In this document: one piece after another, positions 57,529 through 64,000 of the stretch
How the letters are laid out: every line of letters begins with the position of its first letter
Numbering within the stretch: position 1 is the stretch's first letter
Assembly (NCBI RefSeq): GCF_000020525.1
Contig: NC_011026.1
Span: 974,001 to 1,038,000, forward strand
Direction of reading: 5' to 3'
Length of the DNA stretch: 64,000 nt
Origin: Chloroherpeton thalassium ATCC 35110
GTDB taxonomy: Bacteria; Bacteroidota; Chlorobiia; Chlorobiales; Chloroherpetonaceae
Translations under genes and position numbers: made by a program
The notes under the pieces: model-generated
Told to the model about the DNA's origin: nothing
Database searches by the model: none
The model's input: the letters and a program-made list of their open reading frames with translations, nothing else

Positions 57529-57903
57529 ATGCGCTTGAACATGCAACAACAAATCTTTGGATACGTGCTGCTGTTATTGTTTTCGTTGCAGCTTTTTATC
57601 TGCCACGATTCCGGTTGCACGAAAACGGATTGCATCGCTATTTTTTGCATGTCAAGTGAACAAGCGCTTTGTCATCAGTCAAGCGACGCGTGTCAGAAAA
57701 GCTCCCATGTGAAAAAGCAATCGCACTGTTTGGGCTTGCATCATCTGGTAAAAAAAGTTTTATGTAACCAGATCGGTGCGTTATCTCTGGTTTTCTCCAT
57801 TTCTCAGGCTTCTTACATATCGCTTCAGTGTTCTCCAATTTATCATCTGATCTATCCAAAATCGCCGCCACCAAAAAATCATCGCACAGCATTTTTCATT
57901 TGA
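57529..57903 (+). CDS. Small Cys-rich exported or membrane protein
   Basis: 124 residues; no family recognised. An N-terminal hydrophobic segment (GYVLLLLFSLQLFICH) looks like a signal peptide or anchor. The following 60 residues hold many Cys and His (DSGCTKTDCIAIFC, then HQSSDACQKSSH, HCLGLHH), which could bind metal or form disulfides. A second hydrophobic segment and a Pro/Lys/His tail end the protein. The start could be 57529 or 57541; the frame is open from 57406 but upstream codons carry no signal-peptide-like start. Confidence 0.45.
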   Translation: MRLNMQQQIFGYVLLLLFSLQLFICHDSGCTKTDCIAIFCMSSEQALCHQSSDACQKSSHVKKQSHCLGLHHLVKKVLCNQIGALSLVFSISQASYISLQCSPIYHLIYPKSPPPKNHRTAFFI

Positions 57904-58006
57904 GTTAAACTCGGCAACGGCTTCTTCTAATGTCGGGTGCTTATGGGTTTGATTTTCGAATTTTAATCAACGGTGGCCGTATTTCGGCTGAAAAACACAT
58001 CTAAAA

Positions 58007-58498
58007 ATGGATAACATCAAAAGTTTGATGCTTGCTGTGCTGTTTTCGTTGGCAAGCTGCGTGGGGTTTGCTCAAACTGAATCTCAAGAAGAACAGGCAG
58101 CGAACGAAATTACTTTTTTCTTTGGCGGAGAAACCGGCTTGGAAGATGGTGAAACGAATCCAGCTCTCTCGATGAGCTATCTGCGAGACTTGCGATATTG
58201 GGATGCAAATTTTCGTGTGGGCGTGGAAGGCGAGATGATTCTTGCGGATGAGAACGAATACATTTTGGCATTGCTCACTGCATTTCGCCCAACCGAGCAA
58301 ATAAGCTTGATTCTTTCTCCGGCTGCGCTTTTTGAAAAAGCAGAGAATGGCGAAAACGAATCGCATTTTGTGATGCGCTTTGGGACAGAATATGCAATTG
58401 ACGCAGGCGGTTTTTGCATTTCACCCGGATTAACTTTGGCACTTTTGGAAGGAAATCTCAACCTGATGTATGGCATTGCCATCGGAAAAGAGTTCTAA
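58007..58498 (+). CDS. Exported protein, probable small outer-membrane beta barrel
   Basis: 163 residues. Signal peptide LMLAVLFSLASCVGFAQ is followed by an acidic linker (TESQEEQAANE) and alternating beta strands (ITFFFGGETGLED, LRYWDANFRVGVEGEMIL, FVMRFGTEYAI, LNLMYGIAIGKEF) ending in an aromatic residue, the usual sign for the outer-membrane assembly machinery. About eight strands fit the length. The family is not recognised and the function is unknown. Confidence 0.6.
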   Translation: MDNIKSLMLAVLFSLASCVGFAQTESQEEQAANEITFFFGGETGLEDGETNPALSMSYLRDLRYWDANFRVGVEGEMILADENEYILALLTAFRPTEQISLILSPAALFEKAENGENESHFVMRFGTEYAIDAGGFCISPGLTLALLEGNLNLMYGIAIGKEF

Positions 58499-58741
58499 CC
58501 GAAGAATTGCTTGATTCGTAAGCTTTTGGCTATTCCGGCGCAACGCTAAAAGTTGCGTCGGGTGGCTAAGCGTTGAAAAAGAATGATGAAAAAAAGAGTT
58601 ATCCCTTGCTAAAAAAATCGTAACGTGACTAAAAAATAGCGAAGATGACCAAGTTATTTTTTTGAAATTACTTAGCAATTTTTATAAACGTAAACGCCAG
58701 CTTGGCTCTTTGTCAATGTCTAAAGTAAGTGTATTGACTAT

Positions 58742-58860
58742 GCGAATTCCGGGAGATTTAAAGCATAGAAAAGAGCGACCGGTGCCGGATTGGGATAGTC
58801 CGGCGTGATTTTGTGCGTAAGCACAGACTTAAACATCGAACCGCACGGTTCTCAGGAGTT
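58742..58860 (+). promoter_or_regulatory. Structured leader before the first moaC copy
   Basis: The region folds into several hairpins: GCCGGA/TCCGGC (around 58794), GTGC-GTAA-GCAC with a GNRA tetraloop (around 58813), and GAACC-GCAC-GGTTC (58838-58851). An outer TATGC/GCATA pair encloses 58740-58770. It does not show the known moco riboswitch sequence. Only the last hairpin is kept in front of the intact moaC at 59399. Confidence 0.45.
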
Positions 58861-58932
58861 AAAAAAGCATGAACGATTTTTCCCATTTGGATGAAACGGG
58901 CAAGGTGAGCATGGTGGATGTCACCGATAAAA
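58834..58932 (+). repeat. First copy of the moaC 5' end (truncated moaC)
   Basis: 99 bases nearly identical (one mismatch seen, at the GGAG/GAAG position) to 59364-59462. It includes the GAACC/GGTTC hairpin, the ribosome site and the first 21 moaC codons from ATG 58869 (NDFSHLDETGKVSMVDVTDK). After 58932 the sequence is unrelated, so the reading frame yields a nonsense tail to 59057. It is a pseudogene fragment. Confidence 0.9.
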
Positions 58933-58939
58933 CACATGT

Positions 58940-59218
58940 TTACTGCGCAAGGCGATTGCTCAAAGCGCTTTCTTTCTTCCGGTGCGGCGCGTGGCGAATG
59001 CCGAGCAACCCGTCTATGGAAATATCTTCATCCAACACCGGCCAATGGATGCCATAGCCCGAAGGGGAGATGTCAAATATATTTCTTGCTGCCGTCGGCG
59101 CGTTCAGAAGTATGGGAGAAATTTCTTTTAACGCATAACGTTTCGTTTCCCCGTCAATCGTTACGATGAGGAAATCATTTTCGAATTTCAAATCACTTAC
59201 ATGATGATGTGGTTTCAT
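58940..59218 (-). CDS. DUF2442 protein
   Basis: 92 residues. The domain covers most of the protein: VSDLKFENDFLIVTIDGETKRYALKEISPIL, with AARNIFDISPSGYGIHWPVLDEDISIDGLL, where W-P-x-L-D-E-D-I-S-x-x-G-L is typical of DUF2442. Such genes often pair with DUF4160 toxin-like genes; none is found here. The last dozen codons run close to the duplicated moaC segment, so the original C-terminus may be altered. It lies between the two moaC copies in opposite direction. Confidence 0.78.
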   Translation of the reverse strand: MKPHHHVSDLKFENDFLIVTIDGETKRYALKEISPILLNAPTAARNIFDISPSGYGIHWPVLDEDISIDGLLGIRHAPHRKKESALSNRLAQ

Positions 59219-59363
59219 AATCCCCGCCTTTGTTGTTAAAACTATTCGATTCCCTTTTGGTTAAAATAAGCACAGGAACTTTTCCGATTTCACTTTCCTA
59301 ATTTTTCTTTGCAAAGTAAAGGAAAATGAAAAAATCCTTATGTTCCTTTAACAATTTAAGCAG

Positions 59364-59462
59364 CATCGAACCGCACGGTTCTCAGAAGTTAAAAAAGCAT
59401 GAACGATTTTTCCCATTTGGATGAAACGGGCAAGGTGAGCATGGTGGATGTCACCGATAAAA
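59364..59462 (+). repeat. Second copy of the moaC 5' end (intact gene)
   Basis: Matches 58834-58932 with an offset of 530 bases. This copy leads into the complete moaC-mogA gene. The pair of direct repeats encloses the DUF2442 gene. Confidence 0.9.
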
Positions 59463-60355
59463 TGCCCACTTGCCGCGAGGCGCTGGCCGAAGGCGCGGTA
59501 TTTCTCGCGCCCGAAACGCTTGCCGCCATTCAAGACGCCGCGCTGCCCAAAGGCGATGTGCTGACCACCGCGAAAATTGCGGGCGTTATGGCCGCCAAGC
59601 GCACCGCCGAACTTATTCCGATGTGCCATCCGCTGAACATTTCCTTTGTTGATGTCCGATTTTCCTTACAAAACGACCGCATTTTGATTTCCGCAACTGC
59701 CAAAACCCGTGAGGCAACCGGCGTGGAAATGGAAGCGCTCACGGCGGTCTCCGTCGCGGCGCTTACGATTTACGACATGTGCAAATCTGCCGATAAGACC
59801 ATGCGGATTTCGGACATCCGGCTTGTTAGGAAAACCGGCGGGAAAAGCAGCCACAAGACAACCTATCGTCCGAGAACCGGTGTGCTGGTGCTTTCGGATT
59901 CGATTTCGGCGGGAGAAGGCGAAGACAAATCCGGCAAGATTTTGAAAGCGGCATTTGAGCGCGAAGGCTGCGAAATTTCGCATTACGAAATCATCCCGGA
60001 TGACGTCGCTTTGCTTTCCGAAAAAGTCGGCGAATGGATAAACGGCGGCACGGAACTCGTGATGACTTCCGGCGGCACGGGCATGGGGCCGCGCGACATC
60101 ACCGTCGAGACGCTTGCGCCGAAATTTTCCCGGCGCTTGCCCGGCGTGGAGCAAGCCTTGCACGCTTACGGCGTCGGGAAAACCAAAACCGCCATGCTCT
60201 CGCGCCTGACCGCAGGCGTTATAAAAAATAGCATCGTCGTCTGTTTGCCCGGAAGCACGGGCGCGGCGAAGGACGCTTTGGCCGTCTTGATTCCGACCGT
60301 TTTTCACGCTTTTCACATGATGCAAGGCGAAAAACATTCGGCAACCGAAAAATAA
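59399..60355 (+). CDS. Bifunctional molybdenum cofactor protein MoaC-MogA/MoaB
   Basis: 318 residues. MoaC domain about 1-155: GKVSMVDVTDK, ELIPMCHPLNI (conserved Cys-His) and KTREATGVEMEALTAVSVAALTIYDM. MogA/MoaB domain about 160-310: GVLVLSDSISAGEGEDKSG, TSGGTGMGPRDITVE, GSTGAAKDALAVLIP. MoaC makes cyclic pyranopterin monophosphate; the MogA/MoaB domain adenylylates molybdopterin. Such fusions are known in several phyla. It precedes moeA by 17 bases and both act in the same pathway. Confidence 0.95.
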   Translation: MNDFSHLDETGKVSMVDVTDKMPTCREALAEGAVFLAPETLAAIQDAALPKGDVLTTAKIAGVMAAKRTAELIPMCHPLNISFVDVRFSLQNDRILISATAKTREATGVEMEALTAVSVAALTIYDMCKSADKTMRISDIRLVRKTGGKSSHKTTYRPRTGVLVLSDSISAGEGEDKSGKILKAAFEREGCEISHYEIIPDDVALLSEKVGEWINGGTELVMTSGGTGMGPRDITVETLAPKFSRRLPGVEQALHAYGVGKTKTAMLSRLTAGVIKNSIVVCLPGSTGAAKDALAVLIPTVFHAFHMMQGEKHSATEK

Positions 60356-60371
60356 AAATGTATCAAAACCT

Positions 60372-61592
60372 ATGATTTCAGTTGAAGAAGCCCATAAAAT
60401 TATAAACGCATATAGCCTTCTTTCCGAGCCGGAAGATATTCCCATCGCAAATTTGCTCGGGCGACGGCTCGCCGAAGACATCGTTGCCCCGTTTCCGCAA
60501 CCGCGATTCCATAACGCCGCAATGGACGGTTTTGCCGTTCGTTACGACGATGTGGCAACGGCGACGAAGGAACATCCGATTTCCTTGCAGGCTTCCGGCG
60601 AACTCCCCGCCGGAAGCGCCGAGCAGCTTTCGCTCGCCGCCGGCAAGTGCATCCCGATTATGACCGGCGCGAAAATGCCCGACGGCGCGGACACGGTCGT
60701 TAAAGTCGAAGAGACAAGCGGGTTCGGCGCGAGCGAGATTTCATTTTACAGCGCGGGAAAAAAAGGCCGAAATATTCGGCTCGCGGGTGAGGAAATTCAA
60801 AGCGGCGATTGCCTGATTCGCAAAGGCACGTTGGTAACGCCCGCCGAAATCGGTACGCTTGCGACTTTCGGGATTCATCAAGCCAAAGCGTTTCGCAAAC
60901 CGAAACTCGCAATTATTGCCTCGGGCAGCGAGCTTCGTGAGCCGGGCGAAACGCTCGGGGACGGTGAAATTTATAATTCAAATCTTCCGCTTTTAAGCTC
61001 TGCCGCACGGTTTTCCGGCGCGGAAGTCGTGATGACGAAAACGCTGCGCGACGCCGAACATGAGATGACCGACGCGCTCGGCTCGGCGATTTTGCAGGCC
61101 GACATTGTGGTCACGACGGGCGGCGTTTCCGAAGGCGCTTACGATTTTGTCAGAACCGCGATGGAAAAGCGCGGCGTGGAGGCGCATTTTGCGAAGGTCG
61201 CCCAAAAGCCCGGTATGCCGTTTTATTTCGGCACGAAATCTCGGCGGCTGCTTTTCGGTTTGCCCGGAAATCCGGTCTCCGCGTTTATGAATTTTATGGA
61301 ATATGTTTATCCCGAGCTGCTGAAATTTGCGGGCGGTGAGGCGCCGATAAAATCGCAAGGCGTGCTTCAAGCGCCGTTTAAGTGCGAAAAGAAAAAGCAT
61401 CGGTTTCTTTTCGGAACGGTTCGGTTTGAGGCGGGCGAACTTCGCTGCACGCCGACTGGTAAAACCGGCTCGCACATGCTGACCGCCATGCTCGGCGCAA
61501 ACGCCATTCTCGAAGCGCCCGCAAACGATGCACCGCTTCCTGCCGGTGAAAAAATTATTTTCTCGCTTTTGCCGTGGGCACAAATTTTCTAA
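60372..61592 (+). CDS. moeA: Molybdopterin molybdenumtransferase MoeA
   Basis: 406 residues. Motifs VAPFPQPRFHNAAMDGFAV, PIMTGAKMPDGADTVVKVEE, IIASGSELREPGE, VTTGGVSEGAYDFV and LFGLPGNPVSAFMNF, in MoeA order, followed by the C-terminal beta barrel. It inserts molybdate into adenylylated molybdopterin made by the previous gene's product. The start at 60372 follows GATT-rich spacer with weak ribosome site. It is ended by a terminator. Confidence 0.95.
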   Translation: MISVEEAHKIINAYSLLSEPEDIPIANLLGRRLAEDIVAPFPQPRFHNAAMDGFAVRYDDVATATKEHPISLQASGELPAGSAEQLSLAAGKCIPIMTGAKMPDGADTVVKVEETSGFGASEISFYSAGKKGRNIRLAGEEIQSGDCLIRKGTLVTPAEIGTLATFGIHQAKAFRKPKLAIIASGSELREPGETLGDGEIYNSNLPLLSSAARFSGAEVVMTKTLRDAEHEMTDALGSAILQADIVVTTGGVSEGAYDFVRTAMEKRGVEAHFAKVAQKPGMPFYFGTKSRRLLFGLPGNPVSAFMNFMEYVYPELLKFAGGEAPIKSQGVLQAPFKCEKKKHRFLFGTVRFEAGELRCTPTGKTGSHMLTAMLGANAILEAPANDAPLPAGEKIIFSLLPWAQIF

Positions 61593-61598
61593 ACCGTA

Positions 61599-61623
61599 AG
61601 GGCGACCGATTTAGGTCGCCCCT
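61599..61623. terminator. Bidirectional terminator after moeA
   Basis: Stem AGGGCGACC (61599-61607) / GGTCGCCCCT (61614-61623), GC-rich, between convergent moeA and mscS. It has no long T-run. A degenerate dispersed repeat (TGTCATGCTG...) lies just after it at about 61638. Confidence 0.6.
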
Positions 61624-61712
61624 ATCAACGGTAACTTGTCATGCTGTGGCCTGAGCCGAGCCGAAGGGCGCAAAAATTTTCCGTTTCGGAAGCCCTTATT
61701 TAAGAAGCGGCT

Positions 61713-62978
61713 TTAGCTTTTTTGCGATGCGCTATTGGATAAAAAGCTTTTGAAATCATTGCCGCTTGGGACTTGGAAAACGCTCAGATCGAATTCGGGA
61801 AGAATGGCCAAAATATGATCGAAAATGTCGGCTTGAATGCCTTCGTAGTTTGCCCAAACCGTATCGTTCGTGAATACGTAAATTTCAAGTGGCAAGCCGT
61901 GTTCGTTAGGTTCGAGCTGGCGGACGAGAAACGTCATATCTTGGCGAATGCTCGGATGATTTTTCAAATAGCCTGCCACATACGCGCGAAATGTTCCAAC
62001 ATTGGTTAGCCGGCGGCGATTGGCCAGCATTTCGTTATCCACATAATACAGCGAGTTAAATTCAGCCAATTCTTGCTTTTTCTGTTCGATGTAATTTGAA
62101 ATGAATCGGATTTTTGCAAAACGCGCCAGCATTTCCTCATCGCAAAACTTGATGGTATGAATATCGATCAAAAGAGAGCGTTTGATTCGCCTGCCGCCAG
62201 CGTCTTTCATGCCGCGCCAGTTTTTAAATGAATCGCTGATAAGCGCGTAAGTCGGGATGGTGGTGATGGTTTTATCCCAATTTCGAACTTTGACGGTGGT
62301 TAGCGCAATTTCCATGACCTCGCCGTCGGCGCCGTATTTTGGCATTTCGATCCAATCGCCTTCAACCAGCATTTTATTGGCGGCAAGCTGAATGCCCGCG
62401 ACAAATCCCAAAATGACATCTTTGAACACCAACAAAAGCACGGCGGTTAGCGCACCCAAACCGCTGATGAGGAAGAACGGCGATTTGTCTAAAACAAGCG
62501 AAATGATGAAGATGCCGCCAATTAGATAGGCGATAATTTTTAGAACTTGAACGATCCCTTTGATTGGCACTTCGCGCGATACGTCAAAGTGCATATAAAT
62601 GTCGTGCACGGCATTTAGAAACGCATCGATGGATAAAACACTGACAACAACAATGTAGATGTAGATGCCATGTGTTAAGCTTGTCACCAGCGTTGGCGAT
62701 TCGGAAAAAATAATGGGGACGGCCAAATAAACGCCAACCGCCGGCACCAAATGCGCCAGCTGACTAAAGAATTTTCGCTCAACGAAATAATCATCCCACT
62801 TGGCTTCGGTGCGTGCCACCGCATAATGCACCACCGAAAGCAAAAATCGCCTGGCCAGAAAATTGATGACAAGGCTTAGCAGCACAAGCGCCGCCAGAGA
62901 AAACACATTAGACAAAATTACCGAACCCGCTTCATTAAGTCCGTGGCTTAAAAGCCATGATTGCAATTCGTTGACCAT
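61713..62978 (-). CDS. MscS-family mechanosensitive channel (YbdG-like)
   Basis: 421 residues. Five membrane helices, then the MscS pore and beta domain: TAVLLLVFKDVILGFVAGIQLAANKM, GDWIEMPKYGADGEVMEIALTTVKVRNWDKTITTIPTYALI and SFKNWRGM. The W-D-x-T-x-x-x-I-P-x-Y segment fits the YbdG/MscM-like group. It releases solutes under membrane tension. I choose ATG 62978; a GTG at 63023 would add 15 residues. Confidence 0.9.
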   Translation of the reverse strand: MVNELQSWLLSHGLNEAGSVILSNVFSLAALVLLSLVINFLARRFLLSVVHYAVARTEAKWDDYFVERKFFSQLAHLVPAVGVYLAVPIIFSESPTLVTSLTHGIYIYIVVVSVLSIDAFLNAVHDIYMHFDVSREVPIKGIVQVLKIIAYLIGGIFIISLVLDKSPFFLISGLGALTAVLLLVFKDVILGFVAGIQLAANKMLVEGDWIEMPKYGADGEVMEIALTTVKVRNWDKTITTIPTYALISDSFKNWRGMKDAGGRRIKRSLLIDIHTIKFCDEEMLARFAKIRFISNYIEQKKQELAEFNSLYYVDNEMLANRRRLTNVGTFRAYVAGYLKNHPSIRQDMTFLVRQLEPNEHGLPLEIYVFTNDTVWANYEGIQADIFDHILAILPEFDLSVFQVPSGNDFKSFLSNSASQKS

Positions 62979-63309
62979 AAAAGAAATAAAAGAGCTGAAT
63001 TGATTTTTTTTAATAAAAGTCACTCGATCTAAAATCTTAATAAAGTTGACAATTCAATTTAAGCTTTTTGCTTTTGCCAGGTTGTAGCGGCGTCATTTTC
63101 CAAGGCGAAAAGTAAAAAGAAAATGCGCTCAGCTTTTGGTAAAGCGGCGCAAAATTATATCATTTTCTGAGAAATGATGTATAGGCGCACTAAAATTTGA
63201 AGGAAGGATAACATGCGTCGGCGCATTTCTTTTTTACCGAGTTCACTGTTTATTTTCGTAACACCAAAAAGGTCATCTTTACTTGAAATCATTAGCTTTA
63301 TAACACAGA

Positions 63310-63834
63310 ATGAAAGACGAAGAAACCGATCAATATGCAACAGGAAATCAGGCAGAAGAAAACCCAATGGGTTCTGCCAGTTTTAAGCGCGCCAAGAAAA
63401 AGGCAGAAAATTACGCCAAAAACCCAAAGAAAGCGCAAAAGCTTTTGGACGACGCGCTAAACAAAATCGAAAGCTTCAAGGCAGACGGAAAATTGGGCGA
63501 AGTGTTGCAATACCTCCAAGCATTTATTCGAATGATTCGAGCGTATAGTAATAAATCCTACACCACTTTGCCGTTGCACTCGGTGGTAATGGCGATTGCC
63601 GCGCTGATTTACTTTGTTTCGCCCATAGACGCCATTTTTGATTTCATTCCCATTTTCGGCTTAGTCGATGACGCAGCCGTCATTACCGCGATTTTCGGCG
63701 CGCTAAAAAACGACATTTCACGCTTCTTGGAATGGGAAGCGGCAAACGCGAGCGCAACACAGGAAACGCCTTATATAGAGCTGGAAAGTCACATAAAAAA
63801 GCAGCCGTTAGAAAGAGATTTTAAAGATATTTAA
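63310..63834 (+). CDS. DUF1232 (YkvA-like) membrane protein
   Basis: 174 residues. Charged N-terminal half (Lys/Ala-rich, KRAKKKAENYAKNPKKAQKL), then the DUF1232 core: VVMAIAALIYFVSPIDAIFDFIPIFGLVDDAAVITAIF, with Y-F-x-S-P-I-D-x-I-x-D-x-I-P and G-x-x-D-D-x-x-V. The core forms two membrane segments. Family function is unknown. Confidence 0.87.
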   Translation: MKDEETDQYATGNQAEENPMGSASFKRAKKKAENYAKNPKKAQKLLDDALNKIESFKADGKLGEVLQYLQAFIRMIRAYSNKSYTTLPLHSVVMAIAALIYFVSPIDAIFDFIPIFGLVDDAAVITAIFGALKNDISRFLEWEAANASATQETPYIELESHIKKQPLERDFKDI

Positions 63835-63880
63835 AATTTGAAATCTTCATAAAAACGAGCTAATTTGCTTTTCGAAAAGT

Positions 63881-63936
63881 GTTAGGTTTTCAAAAAGCCC
63901 GGGGTGAGTATCGGGAGCGCGCTAAGTCAACCTAAC
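63881..63936 (+). promoter_or_regulatory. Possible structured leader of the last gene
   Basis: GTTAGGTT (63881-63888) pairs with AACCTAAC (63929-63936), closing about 40 bases that include CCCG/CGGG pairing. It lies 25 bases before a start codon. The arrangement resembles a compact cis-acting RNA, but no class is recognised. Confidence 0.35.
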
Positions 63937-63960
63937 TCGCCATCAAAAGGCAACTTCCTA

Positions 63961-64000
63961 CATGAAAAAGTCCGTCCCATATTTCAATACATTTCAAAAA
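63961..64000 (+). CDS. Start of an unidentified gene, cut by window end
   Basis: ATG at 63961 opens MKKSVPYFNTFQK, then the window ends. Too short to identify. The start is supported only by position after a possible structured leader. Confidence 0.3.

Noticed and set aside
58834-58860. Group II intron domain V remnant
   Set aside because: GAACCGCACGGTTCT resembles the base of domain V, but the catalytic triad, the bulge and any other intron domain or reverse transcriptase are missing.
59666-60481. 271-codon minus-strand frame
   Set aside because: Antisense to the moaC-mogA and moeA genes; no domain and unlikely composition.

Overview
This window looks like chromosome from a green sulfur bacterial relative (Chlorobiota, Chloroherpeton-like). 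Three things point there together: a chlorophyllide reductase subunit gene (bchZ, 2.6 kb), a secreted protein ending in a type IX secretion sorting domain (33.7 kb), and a bifunctional MoaC-MogA fusion with other Bacteroidota/Chlorobiota-type housekeeping genes. This assignment is inference from gene content; no rRNA gene is present to settle it. I found no tRNA, rRNA, CRISPR array or intact transposase.

Layout. 0-4.9 kb: a cut WD40 gene, a YmdB-like phosphodiesterase, a small membrane/zinc-ribbon protein, bchZ, and a small frameshifted gene. 4.9-8.7 kb: a leftward run with an ABC ATPase, mltG, chorismate mutase, a HAD-fold pseudoenzyme and a YacP-like NYN nuclease. 9.2-27.8 kb: one rightward division and cell wall (dcw) cluster, rsmH-ftsL-ftsI-murE-murF-mraY-murD-ftsW-murG-murC-[retropepsin-like protease]-murB-ftsQ-ftsA-ftsZ. 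It builds meso-DAP peptidoglycan precursors and the divisome. 28.0-33.4 kb: an MFS exporter, a Crp/Fnr regulator, then a clear replication origin with many DnaA boxes, followed by dnaN, recF and a DciA-type helicase loader. dnaA itself is not in the window.

33.7-38.6 kb: a T9SS cargo gene, then a roughly 3 kb AT-rich accessory island. It is bracketed by two copies of the 3' end of the methylmalonyl-CoA mutase gene. It carries a HigB/NadS toxin-antitoxin pair, an attC-like palindrome, and an unrecognised 480-residue protein preceded by a compact, strongly structured, terminator-ended RNA. This RNA-protein unit is the best candidate for an undescribed system. 38.6-49.9 kb: leftward metabolic and maintenance genes (both methylmalonyl-CoA mutase subunits, pgpA, pgsA, mutS2), a double-domain Usp and recQ. 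50-57.4 kb: a methyltransferase-like gene, mnmG, a membrane protein with an Arg-rich tail and a family B DNA polymerase, with two perfect ParB-binding parS sites about 20-24 kb from the origin. 57.5-64 kb: two small exported proteins, a molybdenum cofactor block (moaC-mogA fusion, moeA) whose 5' end has been duplicated around a DUF2442 gene, an MscS channel, a DUF1232 protein and the start of another gene.

The origin, dnaN-recF-dciA and parS sites mark this as the origin-proximal part of the chromosome. Intergenic spaces from 40.8 to 61.7 kb carry a family of short palindromic dispersed repeats.
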